Assembly (NCBI RefSeq): GCF_030733425.1
Contig: NZ_JASHIZ010000003.1
Coordinates: 124,001 to 188,000 of the forward strand
Source: Roseovarius sp. MMSF_3350
GTDB taxonomy: Bacteria; Pseudomonadota; Alphaproteobacteria; Rhodobacterales; Rhodobacteraceae
Reading direction: 5' to 3'
DNA length: 64,000 bases
A program made the translations under genes and the position numbers. Every line of letters begins with the position of its first letter. Position 1 is the stretch's first letter. The notes under the pieces are model-generated. The model was not told the origin of the DNA, searched no databases, and worked only from the letters and a program-made list of their open reading frames with translations. Of the stretch, positions 36,504-45,590 are shown in pieces.

Positions 36504-36692
36504 ATGTTGAAGATGCTGAAGCACTTCTCAAAGTCGGAGGACGGCGCAGTAGCCGTGGACTGGGTGGTTCTGACCGCAGCCATCGTGGGCGTGGCAGCTG
36601 GTGCAATTCAAACAATTGGCTCTGCCAATGAAGCCTTGGGGACGTCTGTTGCCACGACGGTCGCCGAGCAGAATGTCGGAATCGCCGATTAA
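36504..36692 (+). CDS. Flp-type type IVb pilin (second copy)
   Basis: 62 aa prepilin-like protein: MLKMLKHFSKSEDG leader, then AVAVDWVVLTAAIVGVAAGA helix and a polar tail ending EQNVGIAD. It shares DGAVxVDWVVLTAA with the first copy and the same Glu-Tyr to Asp-Trp change, so the two are paralogues. It lacks the Gly-Thr tail and may be a minor pilin. Start ATG 36504 with GAGG eight bases upstream; 36492 is an alternative. Lies at the head of the unit with cpaB, separated by a 170-bp gap. Confidence 0.82.
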   Translation: MLKMLKHFSKSEDGAVAVDWVVLTAAIVGVAAGAIQTIGSANEALGTSVATTVAEQNVGIAD

Positions 36693-36862
36693 GGTCGAAG
36701 CGCGCGCACCTTTCAAGCAAGCGCGCGTCGGCAATTCTTGGTCGTCCATCCCTTGGGTTGGAAGAACCACGGTCGATGCTCGTCCGGCCCTAGAGGCGGA
36801 GCAAAGATCAAGAAAGGCGCTTCACGCGCCCCGTGAGCAGTAGAAATTTGAAAGGACACGCC

Positions 36863-37735
36863 ATGCGTTTGGTGTTTGGACTTGTACTCATTCTTGGCGT
36901 CGGACTGGCAGGCTTTGCCGTCTACATGGCCAAGAACTACATCCAGGGCTACCAGGCCCAGCTTGAACTGGAGCGCGCCAAGAGTGCGCCCGCCTTCGAA
37001 ACGGTCGAAGTCTACGTTGCCAAGCAGAAGCTGGAATATGGCCAGCGCCTGCTGATGGATCACGTGTCGCTGGTGGCCTATCCGGCCGGGTCGCTGCCTG
37101 AAGGCACCTATTCCACCGAGGAAGAGCTGTTTCCCGAGGGCAAGAACGAGCCGCGGACGGTGCTGCGCACGATGGAGCCGATGGAAGCGATCCTTGAGGC
37201 AAAGGTCACCGGACCGGGCGAAGACGCCGGCATCACCTCGCAGCTCGAGCGCGGCATGCGCGCCTTTGCCATCGAGGTGGACGTGTCCAGCGGCGTCTCG
37301 GGTTTCCTGCGTCCGGGCGACCGTGTCGATATCTATTGGACCGGTCAGGTCAGCACGGTCAGTGCGATCGACGGCCGCCGCGGCGGAAAGGAAGTCACCA
37401 AGCTGATCGAAACCGGCGTCCGCCTGATCGCGGTCGACCAGGTCGCCAATGGCGACACGACCGAGGCGATCATCGCCCGCACCGTCACCGTGGCCATCAA
37501 GCCGCAGCAGGTCGCATCCCTCGCCCAGGCCCAATCCACCGGCAGCCTGTCGCTGTCACTGGTCGGCGCCGACGACGAAACCGTGTCCGAGGCGATCGAG
37601 GTTGACCAGAACATGCTGTTGGGCATCGAACAGGCCGCCGCCCCCGCGCCGCAGGTTCAGGAAGAGATCTGCACGATCAAGACCCGCCGCGGCGGCGAGG
37701 TGATCGCGACGCCGATCCCCTGCGCGACCAACTGA
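36863..37735 (+). CDS. cpaB: Tad pilus assembly protein CpaB (RcpC)
   Basis: 290 aa. An N-terminal membrane anchor (about 3-22, LVFGLVLILGVGLAGFAVYMA), then an SAF domain (VEVYVAKQKLEYGQRL, PEGTYSTEEEL) and the RcpC/CpaB domain (RAFAIEVDVSSGVSGFLRPGDRVDIYWTG, read here in its two halves). It ends with a Cys pair (EEICTIKTRR, IPCATN). Periplasmic partner of the secretin in the Flp pilus machine. ATG follows GAAAGGACACGCC. Followed by a strong terminator before cpaC. Confidence 0.92.
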   Translation: MRLVFGLVLILGVGLAGFAVYMAKNYIQGYQAQLELERAKSAPAFETVEVYVAKQKLEYGQRLLMDHVSLVAYPAGSLPEGTYSTEEELFPEGKNEPRTVLRTMEPMEAILEAKVTGPGEDAGITSQLERGMRAFAIEVDVSSGVSGFLRPGDRVDIYWTGQVSTVSAIDGRRGGKEVTKLIETGVRLIAVDQVANGDTTEAIIARTVTVAIKPQQVASLAQAQSTGSLSLSLVGADDETVSEAIEVDQNMLLGIEQAAAPAPQVQEEICTIKTRRGGEVIATPIPCATN

Positions 37736-37757
37736 TCCACACAACATTTTGTGTTCA

Positions 37758-37792
37758 CGAGGCGCCCCCACCACAGGGCGCCTCGTTTCATT
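37758..37792 (+). terminator. Intrinsic terminator after cpaB
   Basis: Perfect 10-bp stem CGAGGCGCCC / GGGCGCCTCG (37758-37767 and 37776-37785), 8-base loop, then TTTCATT. Separates cpaB from cpaC, which follows after a 142-bp AT-rich gap that probably holds a promoter. Confidence 0.82.
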
Positions 37793-37934
37793 CCGGCAAC
37801 TGTCCCCCAAAATCCACACCAATTGTGCGTCAAAAGGTGTTGATTCTTGAAAAAATTTTCGAGTTGGCCCACAGTTCCCGCAATTCCGGGCGAAAAGACC
37901 CGATAAATGAGGCGTGATCGGAAAGGCAGGTCAC

Positions 37935-39356
37935 ATGAAAAATTCGAGCGTGTTCAAGGCTGCCCTTGTAGGGCTGGCTTTCATATTTTCTCCTGTGGCC
38001 GAGATGGCGATGGCGGAAAACATCACGGTGATCCGCAAGGGCGCGAACCGTGATCTCAGCATTCCGATGAACCGGGCGGTCGTCATCGAAAGTGACGTCC
38101 CCTTCGCGGAGCTGAGCATCGCCAACCCTTCCATCGCCGACTTTTCGACCCTGTCGGATCGCACCGTCTACGTGCTGGGCAAGGCGCCCGGGCGCACCAC
38201 CCTGACCCTTCTGGATGCCACCGGCCGGCTGATTACGAACGTAGAGGTCCATGTCAGCCCCGACATTTCGGAGTTCAAGGAACGGCTGCAACAGATCATG
38301 CCCGGCGAAAAGATCGAGGTCCGGTCCGCCAATGACGGCATCGTGCTGTCGGGTACCGTCACCAGCGCCAGCAAGATGGACCGCGCGCTGGAACTGGCCA
38401 ACCGCTACGCGCCCGAGCGCGTGTCGAACCTGATGTCGGTCTCGGGCAAGCAGCAGGTGATGCTGAAGGTCCGCTTTGCCGAGATGCAGCGCACCGTGTC
38501 CAAGGCGCTTGGCACGTCGCTTTCGCTGGATGCACGCTCGGCCGGCAGCGCCGGGTTCATCGGCGGTACCGGCACGACCAACACCCAGGGCGGCGTCCTG
38601 GGCACGCTGGCCGGTGCCATCCCGACTGTTCAGAACAATTTCGGCGCGCTGGCCATTGGCTTCGACATCGGCTCGACCGAGGTTGGTATCCTTCTGGAAG
38701 CCTTGGAAGAAAAGGGGGTCGTGCGCACCCTGGCGGAACCCAACCTGACCGCCCTCTCGGGTCAGGAGGCAAAGTTCCTCGCCGGTGGCGAATTCCCGAT
38801 CCCGGTAGCGCAGGAAAACGGCACCACGACGATCGAATTCAAGCCCTTCGGCGTCGAGCTCAACTTCACCCCGCGCGTGCTGGATGACGAGGTCATCAAC
38901 CTGGAGATGGCCGCCGCCGTCTCCTCGCTCGACCCCGCCAACGGGATCACCGCCGACGGTCTGAACGTGGCCGCCTTCCGCCGCCGCGACGCCTCGACCA
39001 CCGTGGTGATGCGCGACGGACAGAGCTTTGCCATCGCCGGCCTGCTTCAGGATGATTTCCGCGACAACGCGGGACAGATCCCGTGGCTGGGCGACATCCC
39101 GATCCTGGGCGCGCTTTTCCGCAGCGCGGAATACGAACGCGCCCAGACCGAGCTGGTGATCATCGTCACCGCGCATCTTGTGACCCCGACAAGCGGCACG
39201 GTCCTGGCCCTGCCGACCGACCGGGTCAAGCTGCCGACCGAAAAAGACCTGTTCCTGAACGGCCGCGTGGCCAAGGACGTGCGCCAGTCGCGCGGATCCG
39301 CCGGCGAAGTCGCCCGGCAGGATTTCAACGGGTCCTACGGCTACGTGATGGACTGA
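37935..39356 (+). CDS. cpaC: Tad pilus secretin CpaC (RcpA)
   Basis: 473 aa outer-membrane secretin. Signal peptide to about residue 27 (VAEMAMA), an N-terminal pilus-specific domain (NRAVVIESDVPFAELSIANP, APGRTTLTLLDATG), a BON-like segment (FKERLQQIMPGEKIEVRS), then the type II/III secretin homology region (RTLAEPNLTALSGQEAKFLAGGE; FGVELNFTPRVLDD) and closing PWLGDIPILGALFRS. Forms the multimeric gated channel for the Flp pilus. Followed after 14 bases by the OmpA-type lipoprotein. Confidence 0.95.
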   Translation: MKNSSVFKAALVGLAFIFSPVAEMAMAENITVIRKGANRDLSIPMNRAVVIESDVPFAELSIANPSIADFSTLSDRTVYVLGKAPGRTTLTLLDATGRLITNVEVHVSPDISEFKERLQQIMPGEKIEVRSANDGIVLSGTVTSASKMDRALELANRYAPERVSNLMSVSGKQQVMLKVRFAEMQRTVSKALGTSLSLDARSAGSAGFIGGTGTTNTQGGVLGTLAGAIPTVQNNFGALAIGFDIGSTEVGILLEALEEKGVVRTLAEPNLTALSGQEAKFLAGGEFPIPVAQENGTTTIEFKPFGVELNFTPRVLDDEVINLEMAAAVSSLDPANGITADGLNVAAFRRRDASTTVVMRDGQSFAIAGLLQDDFRDNAGQIPWLGDIPILGALFRSAEYERAQTELVIIVTAHLVTPTSGTVLALPTDRVKLPTEKDLFLNGRVAKDVRQSRGSAGEVARQDFNGSYGYVMD

Positions 39357-39370
39357 GGAGAGGCCAGGTC

Positions 39371-40033
39371 ATGAAAAAATTCCTGATAACAGCATCGGTT
39401 CTAGCCCTTGCCGGGTGTTCCCAGCAGGGCCAAGTCTACAAGTCCTACTTCGGCGAAGCCGGCGGGTTGGTGGATGGCGGTAACTTCGGCAACGCCACGG
39501 TCCACAATCAGTTGGTGATGCGCGGCGAGAAAGGCTATGTCTACGACCTTGCCAACCGCTTCTCGAACGAGGTTCTGAGCACGGTCAACTTTGCCTTCAA
39601 CAGCGCCCAGCTGGACGCCGGGGCCCGCGACACGCTGAACGAACAGGCGCGCTGGATCAAGCAGTTCCCCGAGGTCCGTTTCCGGGTCTACGGCCACACC
39701 GACCTTGTCGGCTCGGCCGGGTACAACAAGAGCCTTGGCCAGCAGCGTGCCAACGCGGTCGTCAACTACCTCGTGGCCCACGGCATCAGCCGCAGCCGGC
39801 TGGAGGCAGTCGTTTCCTTTGGCGAAACCCAGCCGCTGGTCGTGACGCAGGGCCGCGAACGCCGCAACCGCCGCACCGTGACCGAGGTGACCGGCTTTGT
39901 CGCGTCGCATCCCATCGTGATGGACGGCAAGTATGCCGAGGTGGTCTACCGTGAATACATCGCCAGCGCCGAGCCCCGCTCGACCCTGATCATGGTCGAA
40001 GAGGGTGGCGAGGTGACCAGCGGCGAGGAATGA
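39371..40033 (+). CDS. OmpA-domain lipoprotein of the Tad locus
   Basis: 220 aa. Lipoprotein signal ASVLALAGC with Cys16, then an OmpA C-terminal-like peptidoglycan-binding domain: VNFAFNSAQLDAGARDTL, VYGHTDLVGSAGYNKSLGQQRA and the RR-rich end ERRNRRTVTEV. It occupies the slot that CpaD/RcpB holds in other Tad loci and probably anchors the secretin to the wall (inference). Likely co-transcribed with cpaC and followed by a terminator. Confidence 0.87.
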   Translation: MKKFLITASVLALAGCSQQGQVYKSYFGEAGGLVDGGNFGNATVHNQLVMRGEKGYVYDLANRFSNEVLSTVNFAFNSAQLDAGARDTLNEQARWIKQFPEVRFRVYGHTDLVGSAGYNKSLGQQRANAVVNYLVAHGISRSRLEAVVSFGETQPLVVTQGRERRNRRTVTEVTGFVASHPIVMDGKYAEVVYREYIASAEPRSTLIMVEEGGEVTSGEE

Positions 40034-40075
40034 ACTGATTTCTCCCTGTCCGGCCACAGGCCGGGCCACCTGAAG

Positions 40076-40112
40076 AACCCGCCCGAAACAATCTGTTGGG
40101 CGGGTTTTTTTT
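40076..40112 (+). terminator. Intrinsic terminator after the OmpA-type lipoprotein
   Basis: Perfect 9-bp stem AACCCGCCC / GGGCGGGTT (40076-40084 and 40098-40106) followed by eight T. It closes the cpaC unit; the remaining 168 bp to cpaE should hold a new promoter. Confidence 0.92.
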
Positions 40113-40280
40113 GTCGCGAGATATCGCACAATTACGATCTTTTGGCCCAATTATCGACAATATTTTCCAGCAGTTTCCACGCATGGCAATGGGCCCCCTG
40201 CGTGCATGCGCAAGGCCCCGCAGCCAATGAAATAACGGTTTCCGACGCATCGACGTCGCAACAATCATGGGGCCGACAAG

Positions 40281-41510
40281 ATGAGTAGTGTGCAAAAACA
40301 ACCCGAGTCCAGTCCGATCACGGCCTGTACCATCAGCCGTGACGTGCAAGATTTCGACTTGTTGATCGAGGACATGGAAACCGCACTGGGCGAGGCCTGG
40401 GGCGATCTGGGCTTTGCCGAGGCGCTGGCTTTCTTCAACCAGCCCGAGGCCGACGGTCTTGAATTCGTGGCGCTGGCCATCGACGCCAGCGACGAGGACG
40501 AGATCGGCCTGCTCAGCGAAATCATCACCATGGCCAAGGCGCGCGGGATCAAGGTGATCCTCATCGCCGAGGATGTCAGCCCGGCGTCGCTGCACCAGCT
40601 TTTGCGCCAGGGCGCGGACGAGTTTGTCCCCTACCCTCTGCCCGAAAACGAGTTGCAGGCCGCAATCGACCGGCTGGATCGCGCCGAGGTGCCCGCTGCC
40701 GCCGCCCCGTTCGACGCGTCCAGCTCGCGGGGCGACGGCGTGCTGCTTGCGGTCCAGGGCCTGGCCGGCGGGACCGGCGCCACGACCCTGGCGGTGAACC
40801 TTGGCTGGGAACTGGCCTCGGTCAGCAAGACCGACGCACCGCGCGTCTGCATTCTGGACCTCGGGCTGCAGACCGGCTCGGTCGCAACCTATCTCGACCT
40901 GCCGCGCAAGGACGTCGTCTACGAGATGTGGGCCGACACCGATTCGATGGACGAGGATATCTTCAAGCAGGCGCTGGTCACCTTCGAGGACAAGATGTGG
41001 GTGCTGACCGCGCCGACCGATATCCTGCCACTCGACATGATCACCCCCGAGGACGTGCAGCGCGTGCTCGATTTCGCGCGCGCCAAGTTCGACTATGTCA
41101 TCGTCGACATGCCCAGCACGCTGGTCCAGTGGACCGAAACGGTGCTGCATTCCGCGCAGATCTATTTCACCACGCTCGAGCTTGACATGCGCTCGGCCCA
41201 GAACGCGCTGCGCCTGAAACGCGCGCTGCGCTCCGAGGACCTGCCGATCGAGAAACTGCGCTTTTGCCTGAACCGCGCGCCCAAGTTCACCGACCTCAAC
41301 GGCAAGAGCCGCGTCAAACGCCTGGCCGAAAGCCTTGAAATCAGCATCGAGGTGCATCTGCCCGACGGCGGCAAACCGGTGATGCAGGCGGGCGACCACG
41401 GCACCCCGCTGGCCAGCGCCGCCGGCAAGAACCCACTGCGCAAGGAAATTGCCAAACTGGCGGTCTCGCTGCACGCGCTTGGTCAAAGCGACGCCGAGCA
41501 AGCCGCATAA
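40281..41510 (+). CDS. cpaE: Tad pilus localisation ATPase-like protein CpaE (TadZ)
   Basis: 409 aa: an N-terminal atypical receiver-like domain (about 20-130, LEFVALAIDASDEDEIG, KVILIAEDVSPASL) and a C-terminal ParA/MinD-like domain. The Walker A is deviant, GLAGGTGATTLAVNL, lacking the P-loop Lys, as is usual for CpaE, so it probably binds nucleotide without normal hydrolysis. It directs polar or septal placement of the pilus machine. First gene of the cpaE-cpaF-tadB-tadC unit; the ribosome site is weak. Confidence 0.92.
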   Translation: MSSVQKQPESSPITACTISRDVQDFDLLIEDMETALGEAWGDLGFAEALAFFNQPEADGLEFVALAIDASDEDEIGLLSEIITMAKARGIKVILIAEDVSPASLHQLLRQGADEFVPYPLPENELQAAIDRLDRAEVPAAAAPFDASSSRGDGVLLAVQGLAGGTGATTLAVNLGWELASVSKTDAPRVCILDLGLQTGSVATYLDLPRKDVVYEMWADTDSMDEDIFKQALVTFEDKMWVLTAPTDILPLDMITPEDVQRVLDFARAKFDYVIVDMPSTLVQWTETVLHSAQIYFTTLELDMRSAQNALRLKRALRSEDLPIEKLRFCLNRAPKFTDLNGKSRVKRLAESLEISIEVHLPDGGKPVMQAGDHGTPLASAAGKNPLRKEIAKLAVSLHALGQSDAEQAA

Positions 41511-41524
41511 AGGAAACCGTACCG

Positions 41525-42970
41525 ATGTTCTCGCGATACAAGAAGACGACTGAAGGCGCCCAGCCGGTCAAGGCCGCCAAGAAACCCGTCGCGGAGGCGC
41601 CCAAGACCGCCCCCGTGAACGAGGTGCAGAGCGCTTCGCTGCGCAAACCGCTTCAGAAAGCGGCGGCGACCGCTGCGCCTCAGGACAAGGACCGCAAGCG
41701 CAAGGAACGGCTGGCCGAGATCAAGATCGACCTGCACCGCGCGCTTCTGGACAACCTCAACCTCGGCGCGCTCGACACCGCGACAGAGGCGGACCTGCGC
41801 GCCGAAATCAGCGCCATCACCGGCGAGGCCCTGGAAGAGCGCAGCATCGTCCTGAACCGCGAGGACCGCACCACCCTGACGCAGGATCTCTACGACGAGG
41901 TGCGCGGCCTCGGCCCGCTGGAGCCGCTGCTGAAGGACGACACGGTCAACGATATTCTCGTCAACGGCCCGCACCAGGTGTTCGTGGAACGCGCCGGCAA
42001 GCTGATGCTGACCGACACCACCTTCAAGGACGAAAAGCACCTTTTGCGGATCATCGACAAGATCGTGTCGGCCGTGGGCCGCCGCGTCGACGAATCCAAC
42101 CCCTATGTCGACGCCCGTCTTCAGGACGGCTCGCGTTTCAACGCCATGGTGCCGCCTGTCGCGGTGGATGGCAGCCTGGTGTCGATTCGTAAGTTCAAGA
42201 AGGACAAGCTGGGCATCGACGACCTGGTGAATTTCGGCGCCTTTTCCGAGGAAATGGCCGCCTATCTTCAGGCCGCCGTGGCCACGCGCCTCAACGTGAT
42301 CGTCTCGGGGGGGACCGGCTCGGGCAAGACGACCACGCTCAACGCACTCAGTTCCTTCATCGACAATTCCGAACGCATCCTGACCATCGAGGATACCGCG
42401 GAACTTCAGCTGCAACAGATCCACGTGGGCCGGATGGAAAGCCGTCCGCCCAACGTCGAAGGCAAGGGCGAGGTCAGTCCCCGCGACTGTCTGAAAAACG
42501 CCCTGCGGATGCGCCCCGACCGCATCATCGTCGGCGAGACGCGCGGCGAGGAAGTGATCGACATGTTGCAGGCCATGAACACCGGCCACGACGGCTCGAT
42601 GACCACGATCCACGCCAACAACCCGCGCGACGGCATCAGCCGTCTGGAGAACATGGTGGCCATGGCCGGGATCGAGATGCCGCTCAAGGCCGTGCGCTCG
42701 CAGATCGCGTCGGCCGTGAACCTTCTGGTGCAGGCCAGCCGCCTGCAGGACGGCTCGCGCCGGATGACCTCGATCACCGAGATCACCGGCATGGAGGGCG
42801 ACGTGATTTCCATGCAGGAAATTTTCCGCTTCCAGCGCGTCGGCCTGTCGCCCGACAACAAGATCATCGGCCACTTCACCGGCACCGGTGTGCGGTCCAA
42901 CTATTCAGAGCGGTTCCGCCTGTGGGGCTATGACCTGCCGCCCAGCATCTACGAACCGGTAGGGGAATAA
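41525..42970 (+). CDS. cpaF: Tad pilus assembly/retraction ATPase CpaF (TadA)
   Basis: 481 aa secretion ATPase of the CpaF/TadA class. Lys/Ala-rich N-terminal 60 residues, an N2 domain ([21 protein letters not shown]), then the RecA-like core: Walker [15 protein letters not shown], Asp box [14 protein letters not shown], Walker B region [14 protein letters not shown] and His box [13 protein letters not shown]. Powers pilin polymerisation at the inner membrane. 14 bases after cpaE and four before tadB. Confidence 0.96.
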   Translation: MFSRYKKTTEGAQPVKAAKKPVAEAPKTAPVNEVQSASLRKPLQKAAATAAPQDKDRKRKERLAEIKIDLHRALLDNLNLGALDTATEADLRAEISAITGEALEERSIVLNREDRTTLTQDLYDEVRGLGPLEPLLKDDTVNDILVNGPHQVFVERAGKLMLTDTTFKDEKHLLRIIDKIVSAVGRRVDESNPYVDARLQDGSRFNAMVPPVAVDGSLVSIRKFKKDKLGIDDLVNFGAFSEEMAAYLQAAVATRLNVIVSGGTGSGKTTTLNALSSFIDNSERILTIEDTAELQLQQIHVGRMESRPPNVEGKGEVSPRDCLKNALRMRPDRIIVGETRGEEVIDMLQAMNTGHDGSMTTIHANNPRDGISRLENMVAMAGIEMPLKAVRSQIASAVNLLVQASRLQDGSRRMTSITEITGMEGDVISMQEIFRFQRVGLSPDNKIIGHFTGTGVRSNYSERFRLWGYDLPPSIYEPVGE

Positions 42971-42974
42971 CGTC

Positions 42975-43943
42975 ATGTCAATCAGTGCAGAACCAATCAT
43001 CTACGGCCTGATCTTCATCGGGATCATGGTCCTGGTGCAGGGTCTTTACCTCACCGTCTTCGGGCGCTCGATCAGCCTCAACAACCGCGTGAACCGCCGG
43101 CTGGAGATGCTGGACAAGGGCGGCAACCGCGAAGAGGTGATGGAAAAGCTGCGCAAGGAGATGGAACAGCATCTCAAGGCGCGCAAGATCCCGCTTTATT
43201 CCATCCTCGCCACCAAGGCGCAGATGGGCGCCATCGCGTTCTCGCCCAAGCAGCTCATGATGCTGATGGTGGCCTGCGCCTTCATCGCCTTCATCGGCCT
43301 GTCCGTGGGCACCGACACGGCGCTACCCGTGCGCATTCTCGTCTCGGTGGCGATGGGCGTCGGCGGCATCTTCGTCTGGGTCAACATGAAGGCCGGCAAG
43401 CGCATGGCGATGCTGGAGGAACAGCTGCCCGATGCCATCGAACTGATGGTGCGCAGCCTGCGTGTCGGCCACCCCTTCACCTCGGCCATTTCCATCGTCG
43501 CCAACGAGGTCGCCGACCCGCTGGCCACCGAATTCGGCGTCATTGCCGACGAGGCCGCCTATGGCCGGGATATCGGCGAGGCATTGAAGGACATGGCCGA
43601 GCGCCTGAACATGCAGGATTTGCGCTTTCTCGCCGTGGCGGTGACCATCCAGCAGCAATCGGGCGGCAACCTTGCCGAGATCCTCGACGGCCTGGCCAAG
43701 GTGATCCGCGCCCGCTTCCGCCTGTTCCGCCGCGTCAAGGCCATCACCGCCGAGGCCAAGTGGTCCGGCAAGTTTCTGTCGGGCTTCCCCGTCCTGGCGC
43801 TGATCGCGATTCAGTTGATCAAGCCCGACTATTACGATGAGGCGATGGAACACCCCTACTTCATCCCGGCCTGCCTGGCCGTGGGCTTTTTCCTGGTGGC
43901 GAACCTCTTCGTGATGCGCGCCCTCGTGAACATCAAGGTGTAA
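42975..43943 (+). CDS. tadB: Tad inner-membrane platform protein TadB
   Basis: 322 aa with a type II secretion F domain. Membrane spans near residues 8-26, 86-105, 110-128, 268-285 and 295-315. T2SF core: LPDAIELMVRSLRVGHPF, GRDIGEALKDMAERLN and FLAVAVTIQQQSGGNLAEIL. Forms the inner-membrane platform with TadC that couples CpaF hydrolysis to pilus extrusion. Four bases after cpaF, 11 before tadC. Confidence 0.94.
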   Translation: MSISAEPIIYGLIFIGIMVLVQGLYLTVFGRSISLNNRVNRRLEMLDKGGNREEVMEKLRKEMEQHLKARKIPLYSILATKAQMGAIAFSPKQLMMLMVACAFIAFIGLSVGTDTALPVRILVSVAMGVGGIFVWVNMKAGKRMAMLEEQLPDAIELMVRSLRVGHPFTSAISIVANEVADPLATEFGVIADEAAYGRDIGEALKDMAERLNMQDLRFLAVAVTIQQQSGGNLAEILDGLAKVIRARFRLFRRVKAITAEAKWSGKFLSGFPVLALIAIQLIKPDYYDEAMEHPYFIPACLAVGFFLVANLFVMRALVNIKV

Positions 43944-43954
43944 AGGCCACGAAA

Positions 43955-44935
43955 ATGCTGGATACCGTTACACAACTCATGACAGACACGCTGGGCCCCT
44001 TCGGCCCGCTGATCGCGGTCGGCACGCTGGGCGTGCTCCTGGTCCTGCTTACGATCCCGATCCTGATCCGCGAGTCCAATGACCCGCTGGACAAGATCAA
44101 GAAGGCGTCGCGCTCGGGCGTGTCGCAGGAAGAGCAGAAGAAAAAGCTGCGCTCGGGCCAGCGCAACGAGAAGCTGGACAAATATGCCAAGTTCCTTGAG
44201 CCCGAGGACGAAAAGCAGCTCAGCCAGATCCGCCTGACCCTGTTGCAGGCCGGCTACCGCGACCGCGACGCGGTGCGTTATTTCCACTTCGCGCAGTTCG
44301 CGCTCGGCATCGGCTTTCTGATCCTGGGCGTGCTCTACTTCGTCGTGTTCCTGGCGGGAGACGAGAGTACCACGACCCAGCAGACGCTGATGTATATCCT
44401 CGGCCCCGGGGGCGTGGGCTACATGCTGCCCAAGTACTGGGTGACAAAGCGCCAGCAGCAACGCCAGCAGGAGATCGAGGAGGGCTTTCCCGACAGTCTC
44501 GACATGATGCTGACCTGCGTCGAGGCGGGACAATCGCTCGACCAGGCGATCATCCGGGTCTCCAAGGAAATCCGCGCCTCCTACCCGGCGCTGGCCGACG
44601 AGTTCGAAATCGTCTCGCACCAGATCAAGGCCGGGCGTGACAAGCCTTCGGTCCTCAATGAAATGGCCGAACGCTGCGGCGTGCAGGATATCTCCAGCTT
44701 CGTGACCGTGCTGGTGCAGTCGCAGAGTTTCGGCACCTCGATCGCCGACGCCCTGCGCGTCTATGCCGGCGAGATGCGTGACAAACGGGTCATGCGCGCC
44801 GAAGAAAAGGCCAACAAGCTTCCGACGAAGATGACTTTGGCCACGATGATGCTTACAGTGCCGCCATTGCTGATCATTCTGGTCGGCCCGTCGGTGCTGG
44901 GGATCATGGAACTCTTCGCGATGGCGGGTCAGTAA
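43955..44935 (+). CDS. tadC: Tad inner-membrane platform protein TadC
   Basis: 326 aa, the second T2SF-domain platform protein. N-terminal span (LIAVGTLGVLLVLLTIPILI), mid spans (FALGIGFLILGVLYFVVFLA), the F domain EGFPDSLDMMLTCVEAGQSLDQAI and VTVLVQSQSFGTSIADALR, and a C-terminal span (MLTVPPLLIILVGPSVLG). Pairs with TadB. A stable hairpin without a T tract lies in the 68-bp gap to the TPR lipoprotein gene. Confidence 0.94.
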   Translation: MLDTVTQLMTDTLGPFGPLIAVGTLGVLLVLLTIPILIRESNDPLDKIKKASRSGVSQEEQKKKLRSGQRNEKLDKYAKFLEPEDEKQLSQIRLTLLQAGYRDRDAVRYFHFAQFALGIGFLILGVLYFVVFLAGDESTTTQQTLMYILGPGGVGYMLPKYWVTKRQQQRQQEIEEGFPDSLDMMLTCVEAGQSLDQAIIRVSKEIRASYPALADEFEIVSHQIKAGRDKPSVLNEMAERCGVQDISSFVTVLVQSQSFGTSIADALRVYAGEMRDKRVMRAEEKANKLPTKMTLATMMLTVPPLLIILVGPSVLGIMELFAMAGQ

Positions 44936-44952
44936 CGACCGGACCAACGAAA

Positions 44953-44975
44953 GGCAGGCCCCGCGCGGGCCTGCC
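44953..44975. other. Stem-loop between tadC and tadD
   Basis: Perfect 9-bp stem GGCAGGCCC / GGGCCTGCC with a CGCGC loop, within an apparent operon and without a following T tract. More likely an mRNA-stability or processing element than a terminator. Confidence 0.6.
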
Positions 44976-45003
44976 GCCAAGAAGAAGAGGCGGCAAGAAA
45001 GGC

Positions 45004-45564
45004 ATGACACGAGCAGGTGTCTGGCTATTGGTTTCCTTCGCTCTCGTCGCGGGCTGCGGCGAGGGCGCTTCGCGTGATCCCGACAACCCCTACGCCCCCG
45101 GTGTCGCCCGCGGCGGCACGCCCGTGGATTCCAAGCTGGTGGGCCACCGCCTTGTCGCTGCCGGGGAATTCGAGCTGGCGATCGACGCCTTCTCCCGCGC
45201 CGCGCTCGACGAGGGCATGAGCGCCGACGTGCTGGCCGGTCTCGGCACCGCCAATCTCGGTCTGGGCCGGTTGCACACCGCCGAACGCCTGCTGCGCCAG
45301 GCCATCAAGAAAGACGAATTTTCGCCCGAGGTCTGGAACAACCTTGGCGTCGTCTTGCTGGAAAAGGGCGAGACCGGCGAGGCGGAACAGGTCTTCAAGA
45401 AGGCCTATGCGCTCGACAATGGCCAAAGTGACTCAATCCGCGACAATTTGCGGTTAGTTCTCGCAAAATCGGAAAATTCCCTTTATAGTGAAGAGCTAGA
45501 ACAAGATTATAAACTGGTGCGGCGTGGGAGTAGCGACTACCTGATCCGCAACATACCAGGTTGA
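45004..45564 (+). CDS. tadD: TadD-like TPR lipoprotein
   Basis: 186 aa. Lipoprotein signal MTRAGVWLLVSFALVAGC with Cys18. Three tetratricopeptide repeats (about 55-150: LVAAGEFELAIDAFSRAAL, LGLGRLHTAERLLRQAI, NNLGVVLLEKGETGEAEQVF). TadD is thought to act as a pilotin-like scaffold for secretin assembly. DNA becomes AT-richer near its 3' end. A second TPR lipoprotein follows after 26 bases. Confidence 0.88.
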   Translation: MTRAGVWLLVSFALVAGCGEGASRDPDNPYAPGVARGGTPVDSKLVGHRLVAAGEFELAIDAFSRAALDEGMSADVLAGLGTANLGLGRLHTAERLLRQAIKKDEFSPEVWNNLGVVLLEKGETGEAEQVFKKAYALDNGQSDSIRDNLRLVLAKSENSLYSEELEQDYKLVRRGSSDYLIRNIPG

Positions 45565-45590
45565 GGCAAAGGCAGTAAAAGGACGCAAAA

